A stretch of DNA of 64,000 bases, from NCBI GenBank assembly GCA_030323885.1, contig CM059186.1, positions 170,361,230 through 170,425,229 of the forward strand, read 5' to 3'. Numbering within the stretch: position 1 is the stretch's first letter; every line of letters starts with the position of its first letter. Origin of the DNA: Branchipolynoe longqiensis. Lineage: Eukaryota > Annelida > Polychaeta > Phyllodocida > Polynoidae. The position numbers and the translations under genes are program-made. Below the pieces are notes generated by a model, which saw only the letters and a program-made list of their open reading frames with translations, was not told where the DNA came from and made no database searches. Shown one piece after another: positions 53,846 to 63,591 of this stretch.

Positions 53846-55340
53846 CTGTTAGTTTTGTATATGTTATTAGCCCCGCTCTGTACCTGTGTATCAGTGCCAT
53901 TGCAGCGGGTTGCATGACAGTTTTGTATCTGTTATTAGCCCCGCTCTCTACCTGTGTGTTGGTGCCATTGCAGTGGTATGTGTGGCAGCTTCGTATCTGT
54001 TATTAGTGCCTCTCTGTACCTGTGTGTCGGTGCCATTGAAGTGGGTTGCCTGGCAGTTTTGTATCTGTTATTAGTGCCTCTCTGTACCTGTGTGTCGGTG
54101 CCATTGCAGCGGTTGTGTGGCAGTTTTGTATCTGTTATTAGCACCGCTCTGTACCTGTGTGTCGGTGCCATTGCAGCGGTATGCGTGGCAGTTTTGTATC
54201 TGTTATTAGCACCTCTCTGTACCTGTGTGTCGGTGCCATTGCAGCGGTATGCATGGCAGTTTTGTATCTGTTATTAGCGCCTCTCTGTACCTGTGTGTCG
54301 GTGCCATTGCAGTGGGTTGTGTGACAGTTTTGTATCTGTTATTAGCGCTGCTCTGTACCTGTGTGTCGGTGCCATTGCAGCGGTATGTGTGGCAGTTTTG
54401 TATCTGTTATTAGCACCGCTCTGTACCTGTGTGTCGGTGCCATTGCATCGGTATGCATGTCAGTTTTGTATCTGTTATTAGCCCCACTTTGTACCTGTGT
54501 GTAGGTGACGATGCAGCAGGTTGCATGACATTGTTTACATTGTTTGTGCCCGCAGACTTCCTGTTAGTTTTGTATCTGTTATTAGCGCCTCTCTGTACCT
54601 GTGTCGGTGACATTGCAGCAGGTTGTGTGACAGTTTTGTATCTGTTATTAGCGCCTCTCTGTACCTGTGTGTCGGTGCCATTGCAGCGGTATGCATGGCA
54701 GTTTTGTATCTGTTATTAGCGCCTCTCTGTACCTGTGTTGGTGCCATTGCAGCAGGTTGCATGACAGTTTTGTATCTGTTATTAGCACCTCTCCATACCT
54801 GTGTGTCGGTGCCATTGCTGCGGGTTGTGTGACAGTTTTGTATCTGTTATTAGCGCCTCTCTGTACCTGTGTGTCGGTGCCATTGCAGCGGGTTGTGTGA
54901 CAGTTTTATATCTGTTATTAGCGCTGCTCTCTACCTGTGTGTCAGTGCCATTGCATTGGTATGCATGGCAGTTTTGTATCTGTTATTAGCCCCCTTTGTA
55001 TGTGTGTGTAGGTGCCGTTGCAGTGGGTTGCATGACTTTGTTTACATTGGTTGTGCTTGTTGACCTCCTGTTAGTTTTGTATCTGTTATTAGCCGTGCTC
55101 TGTACCTGTGTGTTGGTGCCATTGCAGTGGGTTGCATGACATTGTTTACATTGTTTGTGCCCGTTGACTTCCTGTTAGTTTTGTATCTGTTATTAGTGCC
55201 TCTCTGTACCTGTGTGTTGGTGCCATTACAGCAGGTTGCATGACATGACATTGTTTACATTGTTTGTGCCCGTTGACTTCCTGTTAGTTTTGTATCTGTT
55301 ATTAGCCGTGCTGTGTAACTGTGTGTTGGTGCCGATGCAG
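53846..55340. repeat. 68 bp minisatellite containing a 3' splice site, abutting exon 3
   Basis: About 21 copies of a 68 bp unit: TTTTGTATCTGTTATTAGC, CTCTGTACCTGTGTGTCGG, then TGCCATTGCAGCGGGTTG. The last unit runs straight into exon 3: TGCCGATGCAG is the exon 3 acceptor and CGGGTTGCGTGAC the first exon bases. Some units carry an extra ~38 bp (ATTGTTTACATTGTTTGTGC...). Because 68 is not a multiple of 3, ORFs of 60-107 codons rotate through all frames; they are not genes. Confidence 0.95.
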
Positions 55341-55490
55341 CGGGTTGCGTGACGTGAAGGCAGCTTACCGAGGTCCATGTTCATCGTGCGTGGCAGAGAG
55401 CACCTGCCCCTCCTACTCGGACCCCGTGTGTGGGTGGGACGGACACACCTACCTCAACCTGTGCACATTCCAAGTCAGCAACACATGCAG
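55341..55490 (+). CDS. Multi-Kazal secreted protein, exon 3 (end of Kazal 1, start of Kazal 2)
   Basis: Acceptor GTGCCGATGCAG ends at 55340; donor CAG|GTAAAC follows 55490. It begins with one base that completes the phase-2 codon of exon 2, giving the classic Kazal ending AAYRGPC (sixth Cys of domain 1). Domain 2 follows: SSC, then STC, seven residues, PVC, GWDGHTYLNLC, and a fifth Cys in NTC. It ends in phase 2 two bases after that Cys. The match of AAYRGPC to the family fixes the start at 55341 rather than at the AG of GGCAG (55363). Confidence 0.85.
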
Positions 55491-56390
55491 GTAAACCGGA
55501 CACTAACTACCTACATGCGTGCTAATCTAGCCAAGTTCTACTTACCCAAGTTCTACTTACCCAGTACTGGTTTGACTTTATGGTACAATACTAGCCTGTA
55601 CCTTGATGTTTGTCACACCTTGTAGTCTTATGCCCAGCTTCTGCCAAATTAAAAAACTGATTGATCTATCCCTATTTTCTACATTACTTTAATTAAAAAA
55701 GTATTATATTAGTTGATCCTTATAATCTACATTACTTTCATTTAAGAAAAATGTATTAGTTGATCCTTGTAATCTACAATATTTCAATTAACGAAATAAT
55801 TTATTAGTTGATCCATATAATCTACATTCCTTTATTTTTAAGCCATTTTGTTGTCCTCTATCACAAATTTGAGTTTAGTTCAGACTTTTGTGCAAATTTC
55901 AATGTAAACCATGTGATTAATACTTTGTTTTTCCGAGAAACAAATGTGACAATTAATATCACTAATTCTGCACCAGGAATATAGCTCGTGCTGCCCATAT
56001 GGCGTTACATTAAATCATCACCAATCAATAAATAGATCATAATTTGGAGTAACTTTGATTATAAGTACTAAGGAAATCCGAATGACTATCACCATATGGC
56101 GCAGTCCGTCTGGGTATGTGTAATGGCACAAACAAAAGCAGAACAGGGAAGGCCACAGTCAAGCTTCGGATTCACCCTGAAATACAAAATGGCTAAGCAT
56201 ACAACACAACCATCCCACCTAGCTGCAGTCCTGAAGGGTCTGGGTGTGTTCTAGCACACCGGTGCACTATCTAAGGACAGGGCGTGATTGAAAGGATACT
56301 ATAGCATACCACAAAAGGGATGGGATCCTCTCCCGCAGGCCTGTATGTCATCCGGGTAGATGTACATATCAGGCTAAGGTCTCATACTCA
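55491..56390. other. Intron 3, first part
   Basis: Three short tandem units TTAGTTGATCCTTATAATCTACATT at about 55710-55830, derived from the TTAA-MITE interior. Otherwise nothing recognised. Confidence 0.45.
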
Positions 56391-56396
56391 TATTAG

Positions 56397-57113
56397 GAAA
56401 AAACTTTGAAAAATACCAAAAAACTAATATAGAAACTACTAATACCCAAAGCTCCAAACGGTTGGCCTGAGCAAGACCAGGTAAACACTCCTGAGTGCAG
56501 GACCAGACCAAAACAGAATCACAGCTGCCCAGAGTTGAAAACAAGCACCCTCACAGGAGCTTATACGCTATGGACAGAATAAATAACTTGTCACAAAAAA
56601 AAAGAAAAAAAAGAAGAAAAAAAGTGACTAACTTTGAAAATATTTGAAATGAAAACATGCAAAGTAATTGTAGCATAAACATCAAAATGCTGGACATGAT
56701 GTAGCCATAGTTACAGCAGGGATAGGTTCTATGAAATTGACTTAATATTTCTTCTATGTAGCAATACATATTTAATAAGTGCAACAGTATCTAAATTGAA
56801 GACACCTGACCAAATCTAGGCCATTGTTTTGGTTCACAAAATGTTATGCTTTCATCGAATTATGCAAATTTAACCGGAATCTTTTTTGTTATTGTTTTTT
56901 TTTTTGTTTTTGTGACGAGTTATTTATTCTGTCCATAGCGTATAAGCTCCTGTGAGGGTGCTTGTTTTCAACTCTGGGCAGCTGTGATTCTGTTTTGGTC
57001 TGGTCCTGCACTCAGGAGTGTTTACCTGGTCTTGCTCGGGCCAACCGCTTCGAGCTTTGGGTGTTAGTAGTTTCTATATTAGTTTTTTTGTATTTTTCAA
57101 AGTTTTTTTTCCT
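56397..57113. repeat. Large inverted repeat (two ~215 bp arms)
   Basis: The left arm 56397-56612 (AACTTTGAAAAATACCAAAA to AATAACTTGTCAC) is almost exactly complementary to 56905-57113 (GTGACGAGTTATTTATTC to TATTTTTCAAAGTT). The loop 56613-56900 is A/T runs plus a TTAA-MITE end (GCTTTCATCGAATTATGCAA). Probably two opposite insertions of one retroposon with A-rich tails. Confidence 0.8.
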
Positions 57114-58370
57114 GATATGAGTACGAAATGCCATATCTTAGTAATGATGATAGGTTTGAGGTAAGCCGGTGTTAGAATGTCTACGGCACCTCGTATTTTC
57201 AGGTGGTCACTTATCCAAGTTCTGACGATGTTCAACGTTCTTTAAACCTGTCTAGTCATATAGAAGCTTAACATTTGCAAAACCAAAATACTTATCTAGA
57301 TTTGATCCTACATATCCAGATAATCGTGCACTTATTAAGCATTTGTTGCTGGATACATCACTTTAACATGTTAGTGCTGGAATCTATGTGTAAAAATATA
57401 CGGATTTTCGGTTTGGAATTATATATTGGCAGAGAGCATTATTATCCTCGGGCGACGGAGTGGGGACCAGGGTTATGCAATAGAAAAACAGTGGGTGCCC
57501 CACTCACTGTGTGACATATTAGGCTATGTGAACTATATGTAATACATAGTGCCCGAGATTATGATGTGATATTCCTATATAAGAGACAGTTAATGTTTGG
57601 TGAAATGTTCTCTCTATGCACCAGTAAGGGTTCAAGTGGAGGAGAAGGACATTTTTAATATATATATTTATTGTAACTGTCTGCAACTACCTGTTACCAG
57701 AGGGCCGATGGGCAGCACACCAGCCATACTGCAAACATTATGTACACCACCTGCAGCTGGGTTGGGTGACCGCTGCCCATGGGGGGGAGGGTGGAGGGGG
57801 GGGGTCGCCTCCCAGGCTGTGGAGGGTGCCTGATTGGCTGGCTGGGGAGGTCCAGTCCCCTGCACCCCCTTGCCCCACCTGACCACACAAGCCTCGTATT
57901 GATATTGATTATTCTAGACACTACCACAGACACACTGGGCAGGACACTCTACTCCTGACTCTTGAGTGAGACACACTCTCTCTTGGGCAGGGACCCAGAC
58001 ACTCTGTCTGATGCTCCACCTTTCATATATACAAACTGAGCTGTATCTAACAACTATGGGACTCCGGTTCAATGGGCTGTAGGCACTGATTCATAGACAT
58101 ACTAAAGAGGTAATGAGACTCTGTGTGGACAGAAGGTAATGGGTCAGGGTGATAGGTCACTGGTAGGTGAACAGGAGTTGATGCCAATAAAGCACAACTT
58201 CTTCACTGTCAATCTTGCATGACTTGTCTTCCCTTTCTTCCTTATGAGTTGGTTTGAGAGGAGCATCAGATGTGAACTGACCGACAGTTGTCAGGACGCA
58301 TCTGGGAAGAGTTTTGTGGTATTATCTGGGGCTCTGACGGCTGGGCATCCAGTAATATTATATATGGGAT
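57114..58370. other. Intron 3, middle part
   Basis: A diverged TTAA-MITE fragment at 57260-57350 and a G-rich patch at 57780-57810. The 70-80 codon ORFs have no motif. No exon seen. Confidence 0.4.
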
Positions 58371-58614
58371 CAGAGTTTTGAGAAACACACCAAAATTGAT
58401 TTTTTTTATGTTTTCACTTCAAATCTCTCCCAAGTTAGTCATTTAAAGTTAAAATTACTTCACACTAAAACTGATAGGATGTAGGTTGAGGGGATCGCAT
58501 CCCCCCCTCCCCCCCCACACACACACACTCACTTTGGCACATTAAATTATAAACACAAGTGGTGTATCACTGGCCTTTGTCCACACTTTCAACACTGATG
58601 CTATGCGCCTCATA
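58371..58614. repeat. TTAA-MITE fragment and CA/C runs
   Basis: CAGAGTTTTGAGAAACACACC to ACTTCACACTAAAACTGA, then (C)n and (CA)n at 58500-58530. Confidence 0.5.
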
Positions 58615-58952
58615 CAGTATAACCCCATTAAACCAAGCTCGGTTAAACCAAACGATCGGTTAATCCTAACTTTTTTCGGTGGCCCGGCAAAATACTACAA
58701 TTTCTCATATAAGAAAAAGTTGGTTAAACCAAAGTTGGTTAATTCAAATTATTGGTTAATCCAAACAAATTTGTCGGACCACAGACTACTTCCGGTATGG
58801 TTAAACCAAACTTTCATGTGGTTATAATGTCATCTGAGACCCCACCGACTTTTTATATATGATAAATGGTAGTATTTTGAGTGGCAGCCAAAAAATGTTT
58901 GGATTAGCCGATCGTTTGGTTTAACCGAGCTTGGTTTAATGGGATTATACTG
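58615..58952. mobile_element. pogo-like MITE, CAGTATAACCCC ends
   Basis: TA-flanked perfect inverted ends over about 40 bp (CAGTATAACCCCATTAAACC and complement), with repeated GGTTAAACCAAA/GGTTAATCC blocks. A truncated copy lies at 59032-59115. Confidence 0.75.
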
Positions 58953-59260
58953 TATAAAAAAAACAATGATCAAAGTGTCCACATACATTGTATATTACAT
59001 GTGCAATACACGCTTACTCAAAGTCAAAGCCAAAGCTCGGTTAAACCAATGATCGGTTAATCCAAACAAATTTCCAAGGTCCCTTCAAGTTTGGTTTAAC
59101 GGGGTTATACTGTATATAGAAAGGTACACCTGTCATCATCATCATCATCATCATCATCATCAATTCCTTAATAACAAGGGCCGTTTGGGGCAGCACAGAT
59201 GACTTTGCAACCAGTTTCCTTCAGATTCCCTTGTTCTCCCCTGTTTCCCGCTGTGACTTG
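58953..59260. repeat. Truncated pogo-like MITE and (CAT)n with LINE tail
   Basis: 59032-59115 MITE right half. (CAT)n at 59136-59162, followed by minus-strand LINE tail sequence to about 59245 (GGGCAGCACAGATGACTTTGC), similar to 62930-62970. Confidence 0.6.
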
Positions 59261-59262
59261 CC

Positions 59263-59440
59263 AAGTTCAGTGTCAGGATAATGTGACTGAGTGGGATATC
59301 AGGTCATGGTGTCAGCAGTCTGGTCTCCCAGAGGAGCAGCGCTATTAAGTCGCCATGAGTGCGCACTGTGACAAGACGGTACCTGTCCTGATATGACCTT
59401 AAATGTTGCTAGGACGTAAAACAACAACAAACAAACTGTT
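59263..59440 (+). mobile_element. SINE, 5'-truncated
   Basis: TTCAGTGTCAGGATAATGTG to GTTGCTAGGACGTAAAACAAC. Confidence 0.75.
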
Positions 59441-60059
59441 CTCTCCCCACTATCAATCAGATATTTATTCTCTGCAACAGTTAGTCAAAGATCAGCCTTT
59501 GTAATATATATTAGAGTAACCTTTGCACGTCAAGTAAGGTTCCCTAGTCCGATGGTTTTGAGGATCTGCCATGTTTGTTAAATGCATATATTAGTTTGAT
59601 TGTTATAATTGACCTTATTTCAATTTGAAGTAAATTCTATAATAAATGGCTAACTTTAGAGATGCAATGTATTTGAAATAAAAACATTGTCAGCAATTAA
59701 GATGGTCTGCACATAGGAATTCTGACACCACATACTTAATCTGTAATAGGTTTGATTAAATTGACTTGCCTGTACCAGTATTACATACACAACAATGGTA
59801 ATTAGTCAGAATAATAATAACTGCGTCATTAATAATATGTGAAAACATCCTCCCGTGCGACTGACACTGATCAATATCCGGTGGCAGCGAGGTGGGTCAC
59901 AGGTGGCGCCACCAGTACAGTGTTGGGTCTTACGGAGTATAACAATATAATAATAATATAGTAATATTCCCTTCCATGCCTTTATCCTCGCATAATACAC
60001 TTATACACCACATATATACCATGCTAATAAACGTCTATGCTTTCACTTGCCTCCTTCAG
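59441..60059. repeat. Intron 3 end with TTAA-MITE copy
   Basis: 59535-59790 is a diverged TTAA-MITE (CCCTAGTCCGATGGTTTTGA ...). The rest carries no feature except the acceptor tract CACTTGCCTCCTTCAG before exon 4. Confidence 0.55.
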
Positions 60060-60227
60060 GGGCAATGTCTCTGTTAAGTTCCGGCACCGTGGCGCATGCG
60101 CACCGAACGCCACGAGCCCCGCATGCCGCTCCTTCCGGATATGCCATGTGCTCTTCATGCCCGTATGTGGGTCAGACGGACGCACCTACGGCAACACATG
60201 TGAGCTGGACCTTGTCAACGACTGCAG
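60060..60227 (+). CDS. Multi-Kazal secreted protein, exon 4 (end of Kazal 2, start of Kazal 3)
   Basis: Acceptor CTTGCCTCCTTCAG ends at 60059; donor CAG|GTACGC follows 60227. One base completes the previous codon. The 168 nt give the end of domain 2 (VKFRHRGAC, sixth Cys) and then domain 3: SPAC, RIC, MPVCGSDGRTYGNTC, with the fifth Cys in VNDC. The phrase PVCGSDGRTYGNTC is the textbook Kazal signature. There is an Asn-x-Thr/Ser site in the linker (PNATS), a possible N-glycosylation site. It ends in phase 2. Confidence 0.9.
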
Positions 60228-61128
60228 GTACGCACAATGTGGTGACGTCATCCATTCCCTGTGCTCTATTCATCCTCCACTAATATGTGCCAATGATGAA
60301 AGATCTCTGCGATTACGCAGATTTATGTAATTTGTTTATATTCACCAATTAACTTCACAAAATACCAGTATATATGACAGCAATTGGTTGGTTAGAATTT
60401 CGTTCTTATATAACCTTAGATGTTGTGAACACATAAACCCCAAACATAAAGAGTTTGGCATAGGTGATAAGATAATACAGTAACAATGAGGACAGTTGAA
60501 ACCTGACTTCCGTCATGTTTCTGCGATTCCATGACAGTGCTAATCCTATGGAGGGTGGCGGGGGATCCATGTTTTAGCGGAAGTTTGCTGTTGGTGTAAT
60601 AATTATGGCTTGGTTCTGCCAGAACCCACTAGGGGGCAGCAAGGTCTCGGCCTGATTTCCGCTTCTTTTTTTTGGCCTGATTGACTCATTTCAGGTTTTT
60701 AATTGTTATCTTATTTTTCATTCCATATACAGTAAAACCTCTCTAAATCAACTGACAATGGGACCGACTTTAAAGGGTCCATTTATGGAGGTGGTCGGTT
60801 TAGGGAGTTTTTCATTTGTTGGAATGGTATTAAACGTCTATGGGCGATCGTTTGGGACCCAAATGAAATGATCGATATAGGGGAATGGTCGATCTGTGGA
60901 GGTGGTCGGTTAGAGAGGTTTCACTGTATTTCATATGACATGCGTTCATGTTACAATCAGCTATGATCATCTTTGTGCCTTGCCTACTACTCATGTAAAC
61001 AATTTAATAACAATAGTAGGGCCTCTAGGATTTTGTTCAGCGTACAGTGCTGCGCATGCGTATGAATGAATCCATTTTGTCGTCTGCTAGTTTTATGCAC
61101 CGCCATGTTGTTTATTTGTGTCCTGTAG
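60228..61128. repeat. Intron 4: dispersed repeat and a pogo-like MITE
   Basis: 60285-60555 is homologous to 42270-42560. 60730-60926 is a TA-flanked MITE with ends CAGTAAAACCTCTCTAAATC and GGTTAGAGAGGTTTCACTG. Confidence 0.65.
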
Positions 61129-61199
61129 GTTGGATGTTGACAAAGTTGCAGTTGTCAGGGATGGCGAGTGTATGCCATACAGAGACAACGCCAGTCCAG
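61129..61199 (+). CDS. Multi-Kazal secreted protein, exon 5 (end of Kazal 3)
   Basis: Acceptor TTATTTGTGTCCTGTAG ends at 61128; donor CCAG|GTGAGG follows 61199. The 71 nt encode LDVDKVAVVRDGEC, closing domain 3 with its sixth Cys, then a short linker MPYRDNASP. Starts in phase 2 and ends in phase 1, which matches exon 6 opening with two bases. Confidence 0.8.
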
Positions 61200-61470
61200 G
61201 TGAGGATGCATTGCCTACTGCGTCATGTTGTATTTATATAAATTATAAAAGTGAATGTGTGTGTCTTTGTTTGTCTGTGTGTTCGCAACAGATTCTGATA
61301 AAAGAGTCCTAAATGGCGGTGAATATGAATTGGTTGGGACTATGATTAGGACTATAATACGCGATGACAACAATTTTGGCAACATCCATGGCAGTGATGT
61401 CTAATATGACCCTTAGTTATATGGGCCAAATGTCCAAGTAGCCTTCCACGGCTGTGTGTTACTGTGTTTT
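61200..61470. other. Intron 5, unique part
   Basis: Donor region, a short TG-rich piece, no other feature. Confidence 0.4.
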
Positions 61471-62730
61471 GCTGTTGACAGTACTGACGGGTGTGTGTTA
61501 CTGTTGACAGTTCTGATGACTGTGTCTTACTGTTGACAGTGCTGATGGCTGTGTTTGACTGTTGACAGTGCTGACAGCTGTGTCTTACTGTTGACAGTGC
61601 TGATGGCTGGCTGTGTCTTACTGTTGACAGTGCTGACAGCTGTGTCTTACTGTTGACAGTGCTGACAGCTGTGTCTTACTGTTGACAGTGCTGATGGCTA
61701 TTTTACTGTTGACAGTGCTGATGGCTATTTTACTGTTGACAGTGCTGACAGCTGTGTCTTACTGTTGACAGTGCTGATGGCTATTTTATTGTTGACAGTG
61801 CTGATGGCTGTGTTTTACTGTTGATAGTGCTGGCAACAGTCTTTCTGTTGACAATGCTGATGGCTATGTTTTATTTTTGACCGTGCTGATGGCTATGTAT
61901 TACAGTTGACAGTACTGACAGCTGTGTCTTACTGTTTTCAGTGCTGACGGCTGTGTCTTACTGTTAGCAGAGCTGATGGCTGTGTTTGACTTTTGACAGT
62001 GCTGATGGCTTTGTCTTACTGTTGACAGTGCTGATGGCTGTGTTTTACTGTTGACAGTGCTGATGGATGTGTCTTACTGTTGACAGTGCTGACGGCTGTG
62101 TCTTGCTGTTGACAGTGCTGACGGATGTGTCTTACTGTTGACAGTGCTGATGGCTGTGTCTTGCTGTTGACAGTGCTGACGGATGTGTCTTACTGTTGGC
62201 AGTACTGATGGCTGTGTTTTACTGTTGACAGTGCTGACAGATGTGTCTTATTGTTCACAGTGATGACGGCTGTGTTTTACTGTTGACAGTGCTGACGGAT
62301 GTGTCTTACTGTTGATAGTGCTGACGGCTGTGTCTTACTGGTCACAGTGCTGATGGCTGTGGTTTACTGTTGACAGTGCTGACGGTTGTGTCTTACTGTT
62401 GACAGTGCTGACAGTTGTATGTTCCTGTTGACAGTGCTGACGGTTGTGTGTTTCTGTTGACAGTGCTGACAGTTGTGTGTTTCTGTTGACAGTGCTGATG
62501 GCTGTGTCTTACTGTTGACAGTGCAGATGGCTGTGTCTTACTGTTAGCAGTACTGATGGTTGTGTCTTACTGTTGACAGTACTGACGGCTGTGTCTTACT
62601 GTTGACGTTGACAGTACTCACCACTGTGTCTTACTGTTGACAGTGCTGACGGCTGTGGTTTGTTGTTGACAGTGCTGATGGATGTGTCTTACTATTCACA
62701 GTGCTGACAGCTGTGTGTTTCTGTTGACAG
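61471..62730. repeat. 29 bp minisatellite containing a 3' splice site, abutting exon 6
   Basis: About 40 copies of TGCTGACGGCTGTGTCTTAC + TGTTGACAG (29 bp). The last TTTCTGTTGACAG is the exon 6 acceptor and the exon begins TGCTGACG, the first eight bases of the unit. Every copy therefore carries a pyrimidine-G-rich tract and AG acceptor. Confidence 0.95.
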
Positions 62731-62863
62731 TGCTGACGTCCCCGTGCTCCGACCTCTCCCGGTCCCCGGACGCTCCGGGGTGTGGGGCGGCCCGGTCCGT
62801 GTGTGGTTCTGACGGGAGGGACTACACCAGCTGGCGGGAGCTGCAGGAACTAAATGATGACAG
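62731..62863 (+). CDS. Multi-Kazal secreted protein, exon 6 (atypical fourth Kazal domain)
   Basis: Acceptor CTGTTGACAG ends at 62730; donor CAG|GTAACA follows 62863. The two opening bases fit exon 5 and it ends in phase 2 like the other Kazal exons. The frame has SPC, PGC and SVCGSDGRDYTS, clearly Kazal. However, the positions of the fourth and fifth cysteines are Trp (YTSW) and Asp (NDD). Their usual partners are the second and first cysteines, so two of three disulfides would be lost and two Cys left unpaired. Downstream exons lie beyond the window, so total length is unknown. Confidence 0.8.
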
Positions 62864-63140
62864 GTAACATGGCCTGATAAGTGATATAATGTACATTCAT
62901 GTAGTTGGTTGTCTCTTTCTTCACTTCGTTGGGGCACCACAGATGAATTTGCAACCAGTTTGATCCATTTCCCGAATGTTCTCCACTGCCCTCTGGAACT
63001 TTCCGCACGCCACGCCTGACCGTTCCCTGATGTTGTCTTCTCACCTCTTCCTGTGTCCGCCTTGTCTTCTTCCTCTTTTGCTGTGCCTTGCAAGATGGTA
63101 TTGATCAGATATGATGAATGGGAAATATGGCCATACCACT
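62864..63140 (-). pseudogene. LINE C-terminal tail, minus strand
   Basis: The minus strand at about 62920-63110 shows the LINE tail pattern in mixed frames (EEVRRQHQGT for a W-E-D-N-I-R-like segment, then KLVANSSVVPQR), as in many animal LINEs. Frameshifted and 5'-truncated. Confidence 0.6.
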
Positions 63141-63585
63141 GTCGCTAGCGTCTCTTACAACAGGGTGAAGAGAGCAGTGTAAGGAGAGTTAACTATTGTC
63201 ACACTGTAAGGGGCCATCCATAATTGTCACGGATGTTAAAAGAGCCCTACTTTTCCAGACTCACCCCTCCCCCCCCCCCACTATCAAATAGTACACATCA
63301 ACATTTTATCATAGAAGATGACTGGTTTATGTTATATCAATATTTTATCAAATAATTCAAGTCATGCATGACTGATACCAGAGTCATTTGTGATTAAGCA
63401 CTGTATAACTCTCAGTCGCTTACTTTTTGTGATGGGGGGTCGGTAAGCAAACAAACAAAACAAATGATGCCTGATAGTGATACCCATCTCCTTACCGTGA
63501 TGCACTATGAACCACCATAAGAATGTTGACAACTCGAGATGCCTTCTAAGTATCGTAATTATTCAGCACTTGAAGTTGAACATGT
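63141..63585. other. Intron 6, no recognised feature
   Basis: A C run near 63267-63280. TATCAATATTTTATCA-type short repeats. Nothing coding. Confidence 0.4.
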
Positions 63586-63591
63586 CTTAAG

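Noticed and set aside
53886..55063. Repeated ORFs with a Cys-rich MCRCHCSG motif, resembling a family of small cysteine-rich proteins
   Set aside because: They are the 68 bp minisatellite read in rotating frames. The Cys pattern comes from TGTGTGTCGGTGCC.
55358..55363. Alternative exon 3 acceptor GGCAG
   Set aside because: It would drop most of the Kazal segment before AYRGPC and does not fit the phase of exon 2.
53846..62730. Regular direct repeats as a CRISPR-like array
   Set aside because: Units are contiguous without unique spacers, in an animal intron.
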